Source of the DNA: Methylobacterium gregans
GTDB lineage: Bacteria; Pseudomonadota; Alphaproteobacteria; Rhizobiales; Beijerinckiaceae
Reading direction: 5' to 3'
NCBI RefSeq assembly: GCF_022179245.1
Contig: NZ_BPQM01000113.1
Span: 1 to 64,000, forward strand
Length of the DNA: 64,000 bases
This document shows positions 50,842-60,662 of the stretch, piece after piece. Under the pieces are notes generated by a model, which was given only the letters and a program-made list of their open reading frames with translations, ran no database searches and was not told the origin of the DNA. Both the position numbers and the translations under genes were made by a program. Positions within the stretch are counted from its first letter, which is position 1. Every line of letters begins with the position of its first letter.

Positions 50842-52014
50842 TCAGGCGGCCGGGGCGCCGTGGGGCGGAGCGATCGCGGGCGGGGGCGCCCGCAGGCCCT
50901 TCACCCGGCGGGTCAGGCGCGGCTCGATCCGCTCGCGCCAGAGACCGGCGAGCCCGTTCGGGAAGGCCAGCACCACGGCGATGAACAGGGCGCCGAGGCC
51001 GAACAGCCAGAGCTCGGGGAAGCTCTCGGAGAACGTGGTCTTGGCCCAGTTGACGAGCAGCGTCCCCCAGACCGCGCCGAACAGCGACAGGCGCCCGCCG
51101 ACCGCCGTGTAGATCACCATCTCGATCGAGGGCACGATGCCCACGAAGGAGGGCGACATGAATCCGACCTGGAGGGTGAACAGCGCGCCGCCGATCGCCG
51201 CGAAGGCGGCGGCCAGGCAGAAGGCGAAGACCTTGAAGCCCGCCACCGAGTAGCCCGAGAACCGGACCCGGTCCTCCTTGTCGCGCAGGGCGACGAGGAT
51301 GCGCCCGAGCTTCGAGCGCTTCACGTACTGCGCCGCCAGGATGCAGGCGATGAGAAGCCCGCCGTTGACGAAGTACAGCACGGTCTTGGCGTGGTCGGTC
51401 CGGATGTCCCAGCCGTGGAGCGTGCGCAGGTCCGTGATGCCGTTGATGCCGCCCGTGTAGCCCTGCTGGCCGACGATCAGGATCGTCAGGATCGCGGCGA
51501 TGGCCTGGGTGATGATCGCGAAATAGGTGCCGCCGACCCGGCGCTTGAACATCGCCAGCGAGATCACGAGGGCGAAGAGCACCGGCACCGCCACCACGAG
51601 GATCAGGGTGAGCGGCAGGCTCCGGAAGGGCTGCCAGAACCAGGGCAGCGCCGTGATCTGGTTCCAGTCCATGAAGTCGGGGATCCCCGGCGTCGACTGG
51701 ATCTTCGTGTTCTCGACGCTCGAGGCTTCGAGCTTCAGGTACATCGCCATGCAATACCCGCCGAGGCCGAAGAACACGCCCTGGCCGAGCGACAGGATGC
51801 CGGCATAGCCCCAGCAGATCACGAGGCCGAGCGCCACGAAGGCGTAGGTGAGATACTTGCCGACGAGGTTGAGCCGGAACCCGTCGAGCACGAGCGGCAG
51901 CACGACGAGGATCACGGCGGCGAGCAGGATGAGACTCAGCCACTCCACCGGCTTCATGAAGGGGTTGTCGTTGACCGTGACGGATTTCGTCAGCGCCTGG
52001 ACGGGGTTCGTCAT
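50842..52014 (-). CDS. urtC: Urea/short-chain amide ABC transporter permease UrtC
   Basis: This 390-residue membrane protein contains GYAGILSLGQGVFFGLGGYC, AMYLKLEASS and FAIITQAIAAILTILIVGQQ, followed by LRDKEDRVRFSGYSV, the ATPase-contact loop. The C-terminus ends in a basic, Pro-rich tail (KGLRAPPPAIAPP). The ATG 52014 (MTNPVQALTKSV) lies 11 bases after urtB. Confidence 0.95.
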   Translation of the reverse strand: MTNPVQALTKSVTVNDNPFMKPVEWLSLILLAAVILVVLPLVLDGFRLNLVGKYLTYAFVALGLVICWGYAGILSLGQGVFFGLGGYCMAMYLKLEASSVENTKIQSTPGIPDFMDWNQITALPWFWQPFRSLPLTLILVVAVPVLFALVISLAMFKRRVGGTYFAIITQAIAAILTILIVGQQGYTGGINGITDLRTLHGWDIRTDHAKTVLYFVNGGLLIACILAAQYVKRSKLGRILVALRDKEDRVRFSGYSVAGFKVFAFCLAAAFAAIGGALFTLQVGFMSPSFVGIVPSIEMVIYTAVGGRLSLFGAVWGTLLVNWAKTTFSESFPELWLFGLGALFIAVVLAFPNGLAGLWRERIEPRLTRRVKGLRAPPPAIAPPHGAPAA

Positions 52015-52025
52015 CGCGGGACTCC

Positions 52026-52952
52026 TCAGCGCCGGACCTTGAGGGTGAACAGCCCCTGCGGCCGCAGCATCAGGATGCCGACCACGGCGAGCAGGGTGAG
52101 CACCTTGGCCATCGAGCCGGAGAGGAAGAATTCGAGCGTCGACTGGGTCTGGGAAATCGAGAAGGCCGAGGCGATGGTGCCGACGAGGCTTGCCGCACCC
52201 CCGAAGACCACGATCAGGAAGGTGTCGACGATGTAGAGCTGGCCCGAGGTCGGCCCCGTGGAGCCGATCATCGTGAAGGCCGAGCCCGCGACGCCCGCGA
52301 TGCCGCAGCCGAGGCCGAAGGTGGTGCGATCGACCTTGTCGGTATCGATGCCGACGGCGCCCGCCATGGCGCGGTTGGCCATCACGGCGCGCATCTGCTG
52401 GCCGAAGCGCGAGCGGAAGATCAGCAGCGCCACCGCGCCGGTGATCAGCAGGGTGACGGCCATCACGAACAGGCCGTTGATCGGCACCTCGATCGTGTCG
52501 GTGACTTGAACCGAGCCGATCAGCCAGGCGGGCAGCTCGACGCCGACCTCGCGCGCGCCGAAGATCGAGCGGTAGGCCTGCTGCAGGATCAGCGACAGGC
52601 CCCAGGTGGCGAGCAGCGTGTCGAGGGGCCGCTTGTAGAGGAAGCGGATCAGGCCCCACTCGACCAGCATGCCGAGCGCGCCCGAGGCCAGGAAGGCGAG
52701 GCCCATCGCCACGAAGAAGTAGATCGGGAACAGGCTCGGCAGGTAGGACTGGAAGAACGTCGAGCACAGATAGGTGACGTAGGCCCCGAGGATCATGAAC
52801 TCCCCGTGCGCCATGTTGATCACGCCCATCTGGCCGAAGATGATCGCGAGCCCCAGCGCCATCAGCAGGTAGACGGAGAACAGGATCAGGCCGGCGAAGC
52901 CCTGCATCGCGAAGATCGCGCCGAGATCGCCGAGGGAATAGTCGCCGAACAT
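52026..52952 (-). CDS. urtB: Urea/short-chain amide ABC transporter permease UrtB
   Basis: This is a 308-residue membrane protein. ATG 52952 is chosen over a TTG at 52970 because GGAGG lies between them at ribosome-binding distance from the ATG. IIFGQMGVINMAHGEFMILGA is the UrtB signature, with MAHGE at its centre. RAVMANRAMAGAVGIDTDKV is the contact loop. It lies 121 bases after urtA. Confidence 0.94.
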   Translation of the reverse strand: MFGDYSLGDLGAIFAMQGFAGLILFSVYLLMALGLAIIFGQMGVINMAHGEFMILGAYVTYLCSTFFQSYLPSLFPIYFFVAMGLAFLASGALGMLVEWGLIRFLYKRPLDTLLATWGLSLILQQAYRSIFGAREVGVELPAWLIGSVQVTDTIEVPINGLFVMAVTLLITGAVALLIFRSRFGQQMRAVMANRAMAGAVGIDTDKVDRTTFGLGCGIAGVAGSAFTMIGSTGPTSGQLYIVDTFLIVVFGGAASLVGTIASAFSISQTQSTLEFFLSGSMAKVLTLLAVVGILMLRPQGLFTLKVRR

Positions 52953-53073
52953 GCCGTCACGGGCCTCCAAGACGGGGCGGAAGCGGAGGGCGGCGTCGCC
53001 CTCGGGATGTGTCGCGCGGTGCTTCCCGGACGCGCTCCCTCCCCCCGCGGAGGAGGAGGGACGATCGCGGCGC

Positions 53074-54342
53074 CTACTGGTACCCCTTCGGGAAGGGATC
53101 CGGCTTGATCAGCTCGGGGCTGGTGTAGACGATCTCGAACTGGCCGTCGGTCTTGGCCCGGCCCACCCGGGTCTTCGACCAGAGGTGATGGTTCGGGTCG
53201 ATCTTCACGTAGCCCTCGGGGGCGGCCGTGAACTCGATGCCGGGGGAGGCGGCCACCACCTTGTCCACGTCGAAGGAGCCCGCCTTCTCGCAGGCCATCT
53301 TCCACAGGAAGGGCCCGAGATAGGCCGCCTGGGTCACGTCGCCGATGACGGTCTTCTCGCCCCACATCTTCTTGAAGGCGGCTACGAACGCCTTGTTGTT
53401 CTCGTTCTCGATCGACTGGAAGTACTTCATGCAGGCATAGGCGCCGGCGATGTTCTCGCCGCCGATTCCGTCGATCTCGTCCTCGGTGACCGAGATCGTG
53501 ATCAGCACCTGCTTCGAGAGGTCGATGCCCGCGGCCTTGAGCTGCTTGTAGAAGGCCACGTTCGAGCCGCCGACCACGTCGGTGAAGATCACCTTCGGCT
53601 TGGTGAGCTTGATCTTGTTGATCACCGAGTTGAACTGCGTGTGGCCCAGCGGGAAGTACTCCTCGCCGACAACCTTGCCCTTGAGCACGTTCTCGACGTG
53701 CTTGCGGGCGATCTTGTTCGAGGTGCGCGGCCAGATGTAGTCCGAGCCGATGAAGTAGAAGGTGTCGCCGCCCTTCTCCTTGTGCACCCAGTCGAGGCCG
53801 GCGAGGATCTGCTGCGTCGCCTCCTGGCCGGTGTAGAAGACGTTCTTCGACTGCTCCAGGCCCTCGTAGAAGGTCGGGTAGTACAGCAGGCCATTATACT
53901 GCTCGAATACCGGCAGCACCGCCTTGCGGGAGGCCGAGGTCCAGCAACCCATCACCGCCGCGCACTTGTCGTTGACGAGGAGCTTCTTGGCCTTCTCGGC
54001 GAAGGTCGGCCAGTCGGAGGCGCCGTCCTCCTGGATGATCTTGATCTTGCGGCCGAGCACGCCGCCCGCCTCGTTGATCTGGGCGATCGCGAGCTTCTCG
54101 GCCTGTTGCGCCCCGGTCTCCGAGATCGCCATCGTGCCGGTGACCGAGTGCAGGATGCCGACCGTGACCTCGCTGTCCGTCACCGCGAGCCCGGTGGTGT
54201 TGACCGCCGCGGTCGGGGCCGCGGCCCGCGCGGGCCCCGGCAGCAGCGCCAGCGCCGGGAGACCGGCCATTCCCATGAGCAGCCTGCGCCGCAGCGGCGA
54301 GCGCAGGCCCGAATCCGAGCCCGTATCGGTGTCGTCTGCCAT
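53074..54342 (-). CDS. urtA: Urea/short-chain amide ABC transporter substrate-binding protein UrtA/FmdD-like
   Basis: This 422-residue receptor starts at ATG 54342 (MADDTDTGSDSGLRS). LRRRLLMGMAGLPALALLPG indicates a twin-arginine-like or long Sec signal ending ARAAAP. The mature part has VTVGILHSVTGTMAISE, MGCWTSASRKAVLPVFE, NGLLYYPTFYEGLEQSKNVF and GSDYIWPRTSNKIARK, all characteristic of the UrtA/AmiC-type amide-binding group. It leads the operon to fmdA and amiE and is divergent from a permease-like sensor kinase. Confidence 0.95.
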   Translation of the reverse strand: MADDTDTGSDSGLRSPLRRRLLMGMAGLPALALLPGPARAAAPTAAVNTTGLAVTDSEVTVGILHSVTGTMAISETGAQQAEKLAIAQINEAGGVLGRKIKIIQEDGASDWPTFAEKAKKLLVNDKCAAVMGCWTSASRKAVLPVFEQYNGLLYYPTFYEGLEQSKNVFYTGQEATQQILAGLDWVHKEKGGDTFYFIGSDYIWPRTSNKIARKHVENVLKGKVVGEEYFPLGHTQFNSVINKIKLTKPKVIFTDVVGGSNVAFYKQLKAAGIDLSKQVLITISVTEDEIDGIGGENIAGAYACMKYFQSIENENNKAFVAAFKKMWGEKTVIGDVTQAAYLGPFLWKMACEKAGSFDVDKVVAASPGIEFTAAPEGYVKIDPNHHLWSKTRVGRAKTDGQFEIVYTSPELIKPDPFPKGYQ

Positions 54343-54627
54343 CGTGCCTGACCCCGTGGACGTCCGGCGGCCTTGGAAGCGCACCTCGGAAAGGGTGGCC
54401 GCGGATCGACGGGGTCAGGCTAGGGCGGGTGCCGCAGTGCGGCCTATACGCTGTTTTGCGTATGGCCGGGCCTTTGCGTGCGCGTCACAGTCGATCCGTC
54501 TATTCAAGGGACCGATGGTAGCCAGGGCTGAGAATTCGGGCCGCGTCTTGGCGACTCGCGACGCACGTTGCATCGCACGCGCGACAGTATTCGCGTGTCC
54601 GCGCGAGCCGGCCCGGATCCGCGACCG
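54343..54627. promoter_or_regulatory. Divergent control region between urtA and the hybrid kinase
   Basis: This 285-base region holds two adjacent inverted repeats: GCCGCA-G-TGCGGC at 54431-54443 and ATACGC-N6-GCGTAT at 54446-54463, the latter with an AT-rich TGTTTT spacer. They lie about 90-120 bases upstream of urtA and 165-195 bases before the kinase gene. A site for the LuxR-type response regulator encoded at 58007 is plausible. Confidence 0.5.
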
Positions 54628-57600
54628 ATGAGCGGCTCGCAGCGCATCATCCCGATCCGGCGCGACTACAACCGCTTCGTGGCCGACGAGACGCTCGAGG
54701 ATTACGCCCTGCGCTTCACCGCCAAGAAGGCGCGGCGCTGGTCGGGCATCGCGGTCGCCCAGACGGCGCTCGGCTCGGTCTCCTTCCTGGCGCTGGAGGC
54801 GATCGGCGGTACCCTGGTGCTCGCGGCCGGGTTCACGAACGCGCTGGCGGCGATCCTCCTCGTCGGGCTGATCATCTTCGCCACCGCCGTGCCGATCACC
54901 GTCTATGCCGCCCGCTACGGCGTCGACATGGACCTGCTCACCCGCGGGGCCGGCTTCGGCTATCTCGGCTCGACCGTGACCTCGCTGATCTACGCGAGCT
55001 TCACCTTCCTGTTCTTCGCCATCGAGGCGGCGATCATGGCCCTGGCGCTGGAGCTCTGCTTCGGGCTGCCGCTCGGGCTCGGCTACCTCGTCTGCGCGGG
55101 CGCGGTGATTCCCCTCGTCGTCTACGGCATCCGCCTGATCAGCCGCTTCCAGATCTGGACGCAGCCGCTCTGGATCGGCCTCAGCCTGCTGCCGCTCGCC
55201 TGCATCGCCGCGCAGGACCCGCCCGCCCTCCGGGCGCTCGCCGCGTTCCCGGGCCTCGACGGCGGCGGGGGCGGGTTCGACCTCGTGCGCTTCGGGGCCG
55301 CGACCGGCGTGCTGCTCGCGCTCCTGGCCCAGGTCGGCGAGCAGGTGGATTTCCTGCGCTTCGTCCCGGAGCCCGCATCCCCGCGCGACCGGCGCTGGTG
55401 GCTGGCGGTGTTGGCGGGGGGCGCGGGCTGGATCCTGCCCGGCATCCTCAAGATCCTGCTCGGCGCGGGCCTCGCGGTGCTCGCTCTCGCGCACGGCGTC
55501 CCGCCGGACGAGGCGGCGGAGCCGACGCAGATGTACCGGGTCGCCTTCGGCTACGTGGCGGGCGCGGACAGCCGGGCGGCGCTGCTGCTGATGGGCGCCT
55601 TCGTCCTCCTCTCGCAGCTCAAGATCAACCTGACCAACGCCTATGCGGGCTCGATCGCGTGGTCGAACTTCTTCTCGCGGCTCACGCACAGCCATCCGGG
55701 CCGGGTGGTCTGGCTCGTCTTCAACGTCGCCATCGCCGTGCTGCTGATGATGCTCGGCATCGACAAGACGATCGAGAGCACCCTGCCCCTCTACGCCTGC
55801 GTCGTCTCGGCCTGGGTCGGGGCGCTCGCCGCCGACCTCGCGCTCAACAAGCCGCTGGGCCTGTCCCCGCCCGGCATCGAGTTCAAGCGGGCGCATCTCT
55901 ACGCGGTCAACCCGGTGGGCACGGGGGCGATGCTGCTGGCGCTCACGGCGGGCTGCCTCGCCCATTTCGGCCTGCTGGGGCCGGTGCTCCAGGCCTTCGC
56001 CCCGATGCTCACGCTCGCCATCGCCTTCTGCGCGGCGCCCGTCATCGCCTGGGCGACGGGCGGGCGCTGGTACCTCGCGCGCCGGCCGCGGCGGGACTGG
56101 GGCCTGGGCGAGGTCACCTGTCGGGTCTGCGAGCTGCCCTTCGAGGGCGAGGACATGGCCCATTGTCCGGCCTACGACGCCCCGATCTGCTCGCTCTGCT
56201 GCTCCCTCGACGCGCGCTGCGGCGACCTCTGCAAGCCGCACGGCCGCCTGGAGGCCCAGGCCCAGCACGTGCTCGGCCGCGTCCTGCCGGCCCGCACCGC
56301 CGCCTGGATCGGCGCCCCGCTCGGCCGCTACCTCGCGGTGATGCTGACGCTCTGCGCGATGATCGGCCTGATCCTCGGCATCGTGCATGCGGGGGCGAGC
56401 CTCGCCCATCCGGAGCATCGCGAGATCCTGCGCGCGGCGCTGACCAGCGTGTTCTTCACCCTCGTGGTCATCCTCGGCGTCGTCGCGTGGCTGTTCGTGC
56501 TGGCGCAGGAGAGCCGGCGCGTCGCCCAGGCCGAGACCCGGCGCCAGACGGCCCTCTACGAGGCCGAGATCGCCGCACACCGGGTCACCGACGCGAAGCT
56601 GCAGGAGGCCAAGGAGCGGGCGGAGGCCGCCAACCACGCCAAGAGCCGCTACGTCGTCGGGCTGAGCCACGAGCTGCGCACGCCGCTCTCCACCGTGCTC
56701 GGCTACGCGCAGCTCCTCGAGACCGACCCGGCGATCCCGGCGGCCCGGCTCAACGGCATCCGGGTGATCCGGCGCAGCGCCCAGCACCTCTCGGGCCTGA
56801 TCGACGGGCTGCTCGACATCTCGCGGATGGAGGCGGGCCGCCTGCAGATCAACCGCGACGAGGTCCGGCTCGCGGACTTCCTCGACCAGCTCGCCGACAT
56901 GGTCCGTCTCCAGGCCCGCGAGGCCGGGCTCGACTTCCGCTTCACCCGGCCCGAGATCCTGCCGCAGGTCGTCGCCACCGACGAGAAGCGCCTGCGGCAG
57001 GTGCTGCTGAACCTCCTGTCGAACGCCATCAAGTTCACCCCGCGCGGCACCGTCTCCCTCGACCTGAGCTACCGCAGCCAGGTCGCGGTCTTCACGATCC
57101 GCGATACCGGGCCCGGCATCCCGGAGGCGGACCGCGCCCGGATCTTCGAGCCCTTCGAGCGCGGCTCGACGCCCGCCGCCCGCAACACGCCCGGGACCGG
57201 GCTCGGGCTCACCATCGCCAACCTGCTGGCGCAGCTCCTCGGCGGCGAGATCGGGCTCGCGGCCGCGCCCGGCGGGGGGACAGAGGCGCGCCTGCGCCTG
57301 ATGCTGGCCGCGGTGCACCGGCCCGCGCCCGCGCTCATCCTCCCGGCGCCGGTGCTGCCGCCCGCGGCGCGCGCCTATGCGGGGCCGCGCCGGACCGTCC
57401 TCGTGGTCGACGACGATCCCGCGCACCGCGTCCTGATGCGGGCCATCCTCGAACCGCTCGGACTCGCGGTGCGCGAGGCCGGAACGGGGGCGGACTGCCT
57501 CGCGGCCGTGGCCGCGGGGGACGGCATCGACCTGATCGTCCTCGATATCGCGATGCCGGGCCTGAGCGGCTGGGACGTGGCGGCGACCTTGCGCGCCCGC

Positions 57601-58014
57601 GGCCATGATGGGCCGATCGCCATGATGTCGGCCAACGTGCACGAGCTCGGGCCCGCGCGGGGCGGCAGCCCGCCCCACGACGCGATCCTCGCCAAGCCCT
57701 TCGCCCTGCGCGACGTGCTCGACCGGGTCGGCGCGCTGCTGCGCCTCGACTGGCCGGACGCCGCGGCGGCGCCCCTCCCGGCTGTCCCGGCGCACGATCC
57801 CGATTCCGCGGCGCGCCCCGGCGCCGCGCCTATCGCGGAGCTGCTGCGGCTCGGCCGGATCGGACATATCCGGGGGATCGAGGCGAAGCTCGCGGCGCTG
57901 GAGGCGGAGGGGGCCACGCCGCCGGCCTTCGTGGCGCGGATGCGCGGCCTGATCGCCGGCTACGATCTGCGCGGCTACCTCGCGGTCCTCAAGGAGCTCG
58001 CCGGCGATGACTGA
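54628..58014 (+). CDS. Permease-like hybrid sensor histidine kinase with receiver domain
   Basis: This is a 1128-residue fusion. Residues about 1-475 resemble an NCS1 (cytosine/purine-permease-like) carrier: ALRFTAKKARRWSGIAVAQ, LLTRGAGFGYLGSTV and about twelve helices. A cysteine-rich module at about 495-540 follows (CRVCELPFEGED, CPAYDAPICSLCCSLDARC), a likely metal site. Two more helices precede a coiled linker. The kinase has H681 in GLSHELRTPLS, LLNLLSNAIKFTPRG, DTGPGIP and GTGLGLTIANLL. The receiver has VLVVDDDPAH and phospho-acceptor D973 (LIVLDIAMPGLSGW). A C-terminal helical tail ends the chain. It should sense a transported ligand, presumably an amide or urea, and signal to the regulator gene that overlaps its end by eight bases. 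Confidence 0.92.
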   Translation: MSGSQRIIPIRRDYNRFVADETLEDYALRFTAKKARRWSGIAVAQTALGSVSFLALEAIGGTLVLAAGFTNALAAILLVGLIIFATAVPITVYAARYGVDMDLLTRGAGFGYLGSTVTSLIYASFTFLFFAIEAAIMALALELCFGLPLGLGYLVCAGAVIPLVVYGIRLISRFQIWTQPLWIGLSLLPLACIAAQDPPALRALAAFPGLDGGGGGFDLVRFGAATGVLLALLAQVGEQVDFLRFVPEPASPRDRRWWLAVLAGGAGWILPGILKILLGAGLAVLALAHGVPPDEAAEPTQMYRVAFGYVAGADSRAALLLMGAFVLLSQLKINLTNAYAGSIAWSNFFSRLTHSHPGRVVWLVFNVAIAVLLMMLGIDKTIESTLPLYACVVSAWVGALAADLALNKPLGLSPPGIEFKRAHLYAVNPVGTGAMLLALTAGCLAHFGLLGPVLQAFAPMLTLAIAFCAAPVIAWATGGRWYLARRPRRDWGLGEVTCRVCELPFEGEDMAHCPAYDAPICSLCCSLDARCGDLCKPHGRLEAQAQHVLGRVLPARTAAWIGAPLGRYLAVMLTLCAMIGLILGIVHAGASLAHPEHREILRAALTSVFFTLVVILGVVAWLFVLAQESRRVAQAETRRQTALYEAEIAAHRVTDAKLQEAKERAEAANHAKSRYVVGLSHELRTPLSTVLGYAQLLETDPAIPAARLNGIRVIRRSAQHLSGLIDGLLDISRMEAGRLQINRDEVRLADFLDQLADMVRLQAREAGLDFRFTRPEILPQVVATDEKRLRQVLLNLLSNAIKFTPRGTVSLDLSYRSQVAVFTIRDTGPGIPEADRARIFEPFERGSTPAARNTPGTGLGLTIANLLAQLLGGEIGLAAAPGGGTEARLRLMLAAVHRPAPALILPAPVLPPAARAYAGPRRTVLVVDDDPAHRVLMRAILEPLGLAVREAGTGADCLAAVAAGDGIDLIVLDIAMPGLSGWDVAATLRARGHDGPIAMMSANVHELGPARGGSPPHDAILAKPFALRDVLDRVGALLRLDWPDAAAAPLPAVPAHDPDSAARPGAAPIAELLRLGRIGHIRGIEAKLAALEAEGATPPAFVARMRGLIAGYDLRGYLAVLKELAGDD

Positions 58015-58918
58015 ACTCGGTCGCGACGTGGTCCTCGTCGTCGACGACTCGCCCGACACCCTGAGCTTCCTGACCGAGGCGATCGAGCGTTCCGGCGCGA
58101 CGGTGCTGATCGCGGTGGGGGGCGACCTCGCGCTGGCGCTCGTCGACGAGGTCACCCCCGACGTGATCCTGCTCGACGCGGTGATGCCCGGCCTTGACGG
58201 GTTCGAGACCTGCCGCCGCCTCAAGGCGAAGCCGCATTTGGCCGCCGTGCCCGTCATCTTCATGACGGGTCTTCGCGAGACCGAGCACATCGTGGAGGGG
58301 CTCAATGCCGGCGGGGTCGACTACGTCACGAAGCCGATCGCGCCCGACGAGCTCCTGGCCCGCATCCGCACCCATCTCGCCGGCGCACGGTCGGCGCGCA
58401 GTGCCCGCACCGCGCTCGACACGATGGGGCGGACCCTCCTGGCGGTGTCCGCGGATGGAAAGGTTCTATGGTGCACGCCGCAGGCCGGATCGATCCTGGC
58501 AGCCATCGCTCCGACGACCGCCGGCGCCCTCTCCCTGCCCCCCGAGGCCGTCGACTGGCTGCGGGCCTGCCTCGCCGGATCGACCTCCACCGCCCTGATC
58601 CTGAAGGGATGCGGTGAGCCTTCCCACACCCTCGGCTTCGTCGGGCGAACGGCGGAGGAGATCCTGCTGCGGCTGTCGCGGGACGAGCCGGTCCTCAGTC
58701 CTGAGCGCTTGCGCGCGAGCCTTCCCGTCACGGCGCGAGAGGCGGACGTGCTGTTCTGGTTGTCTCAGGGCAAATCGAGCCGCGACATCGGAGACATCCT
58801 GGGGCTCAGTCACCGAACCGTGACCAAGCATCTGGAGGCCATCTACGCGAAACTCGGTGTCGAGAACAGAACCGCAGCGTCGTTGATCGCCAACCGGTAT
58901 TTGCAGAGGGGTGGCTGA
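58007..58918 (+). CDS. Response regulator with LuxR-type DNA-binding domain
   Basis: This is a 303-residue regulator. The receiver has LVVDDSPDTLSFL, phospho-acceptor D57 in VILLDAVMPGLDGF and the conserved TKP at about residue 107. A middle PAS-like segment (LLAVSADGKVLWCTPQAG) follows. The C-terminal LuxR domain has VTAREADVLFWLSQGKSSRD, IGDILGLSHRTVTKHLEAI and LGVENRTAAS. It is translationally coupled to the hybrid kinase gene. The presumed target is the divergent urt-fmd-amiE operon. Confidence 0.94.
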   Translation: MTELGRDVVLVVDDSPDTLSFLTEAIERSGATVLIAVGGDLALALVDEVTPDVILLDAVMPGLDGFETCRRLKAKPHLAAVPVIFMTGLRETEHIVEGLNAGGVDYVTKPIAPDELLARIRTHLAGARSARSARTALDTMGRTLLAVSADGKVLWCTPQAGSILAAIAPTTAGALSLPPEAVDWLRACLAGSTSTALILKGCGEPSHTLGFVGRTAEEILLRLSRDEPVLSPERLRASLPVTAREADVLFWLSQGKSSRDIGDILGLSHRTVTKHLEAIYAKLGVENRTAASLIANRYLQRGG

Positions 58919-59177
58919 TCGAAGATCGATGCTGTCAGGCGTGGCGACGGGCTGGACATCTCGCTTCCGGTGCGGCGCAGGCTGTGCCGGCCGTGATTCC
59001 ATGGCCCTCAAGGATAATCGGGCACGCGTGCGGGCCTCCGAGGCCCAGGGTGGCGATACCGAGTGGCCCGAGCCGGCGACGCGCGCGAGACTCGGCCCCA
59101 CCATGTGAACGCTGCGAAGCCGCGGGCTCCGATCCGCCCGCGTCGGCCCGCTCGGTCAGGATCTCGACGGTCTCGCC

Positions 59178-60662
59178 TCAGTGCGCCGCTCGCGTCGCGG
59201 ACGCGTCCGGCTTGTCGTGCGTCCCGAAGCGCTCGACCATCGTGGCGCTCGCCGCGTTGAGGCCGATGACTTGGACGGCCCGCCCCTGGCGCCGGGCGCG
59301 CAGCACCACGCCGTCGAGCGCGCCGATCGCCGAGATGTCCCAGAAGTGCGCGGCCTGCACGTCGATGACGAGCCGGTCCACCGGCTCCAGCACGTCGATG
59401 GCCTCCGCGAAGGCCCCGGCCGAGGCGAAGAACACCTGCCCGGTGACCCGGTAGGTGCGCGTGCGGCCGTCCTGGGAGAGCGCGGAGGCCACGTGGCTCA
59501 TCCGCGAGACCTTGCCCGCGAAGAACACGCCCGACAGCAGCACGCCGACGAGGACGCCGATCGCCAGATTGCCCGTCGCCACCACCATCGTGACGGTCGC
59601 GAGCATCACGCCCGACGACGAGGGCGGGTTCGTGCGCAGCTGCGCGATCGAGCGCCAGGAGAAGGTGTTGATCGAGACCATGATCATGACGGCCGTGAGC
59701 GCCGCCACCGGCACGAGGGCGAGCAGATCCTGGAGCGCCACGAGGAGCACGAGGAGGAAGGCGCCGGCGACGAGGGTCGAGAGCCGGCCGCGCGCGCCCG
59801 AGGAGACGTTGATCACGGACTGGCCGATCATCGCGCAGCCGCCCATGCCGCCGAACACGGCGGAGGCCATGTTGGCGAGCCCCTGCCCGACGCATTCCCG
59901 GCTCTTGTTGCTCGGGGTGTCGGTCATCTCGTCCACGATCTGGGCGGTGAGCAGACTCTCGAGCAGGCCGACCGCCGCGAGCGCGGCCGCATAGGGCAGG
60001 AGGATGCGCAGGGTCTCGAACGTGAGCGGCACCTGCGGCAGCGCGACGTGCGGCAGGGCCGAGGGCAGGGCGCCGAGATCGGCGACGCGCCGCACGTCGA
60101 GCCCGAGGGCGGCGGTCAGCGCGGTCAGGACCACGATGGCGACGAGGGGCGCGGGGACGGCGCGGGTCAGGCGCGGCAGGCCGTAGATGATGGCGAGCCC
60201 GAGCACGATCAGGCCGTAGGTGGCGGCCGGCACGCCGTGCAGCTCGGGAAGCTGCGCCAGGAAGATGAGGATGGCGAGCGCGTTGACGAAGCCGGTCATG
60301 ACGGAGCGCGAGACGAAGCGCATCAGGCGTCCGAGCCTGAGCAGCCCGGCGACGATCTGGATGAGGCCCATCAGGATCGTGGCGGCGAAGAGATACTGGA
60401 CGCCGTGATCGCGCACGAGGTCGACCATGATCACGGCGGTCGCGGCGGTGGCGGCCGAGATCATGGCCGGGCGTCCGCCCGTGAAGGCGATGACGCAGGC
60501 GATGACCACGGAGGCGTAGAGGCCGACCTTCGGATCGACGCCGGCGATCACCGAGAAGCCGATGGCCTCCGGGATGAGCGCCAGCGCGACCACGATGCCG
60601 GAGAGGATGTCGGCGCGCGGGTTCGCGAACCAGCCGCGCAGGGGCGAGGTGAGAGCAGACAT
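59178..60662 (-). CDS. SulP-family anion transporter with STAS domain
   Basis: This is a 494-residue transporter. ATG 60662 starts [20 protein letters not shown], then [20 protein letters not shown], the SulP opening. [20 protein letters not shown] is the central signature, and about ten to twelve helices are visible. A C-terminal STAS domain has [20 protein letters not shown]. The family carries sulfate, bicarbonate or dicarboxylates; the short bacterial form here gives no clue to which. It stands alone, convergent with the response-regulator gene. Confidence 0.93.
   Translation of the reverse strand: MSALTSPLRGWFANPRADILSGIVVALALIPEAIGFSVIAGVDPKVGLYASVVIACVIAFTGGRPAMISAATAATAVIMVDLVRDHGVQYLFAATILMGLIQIVAGLLRLGRLMRFVSRSVMTGFVNALAILIFLAQLPELHGVPAATYGLIVLGLAIIYGLPRLTRAVPAPLVAIVVLTALTAALGLDVRRVADLGALPSALPHVALPQVPLTFETLRILLPYAAALAAVGLLESLLTAQIVDEMTDTPSNKSRECVGQGLANMASAVFGGMGGCAMIGQSVINVSSGARGRLSTLVAGAFLLVLLVALQDLLALVPVAALTAVMIMVSINTFSWRSIAQLRTNPPSSSGVMLATVTMVVATGNLAIGVLVGVLLSGVFFAGKVSRMSHVASALSQDGRTRTYRVTGQVFFASAGAFAEAIDVLEPVDRLVIDVQAAHFWDISAIGALDGVVLRARRQGRAVQVIGLNAASATMVERFGTHDKPDASATRAAH

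Noticed and set aside
54415-58305. A 1296-codon open frame on the minus strand opposite the hybrid kinase and response regulator
   Set aside because: It is the antisense mirror of two well-supported genes; its predicted protein is low-complexity Arg/Gly/Ala text with no domain, as expected in very GC-rich DNA.
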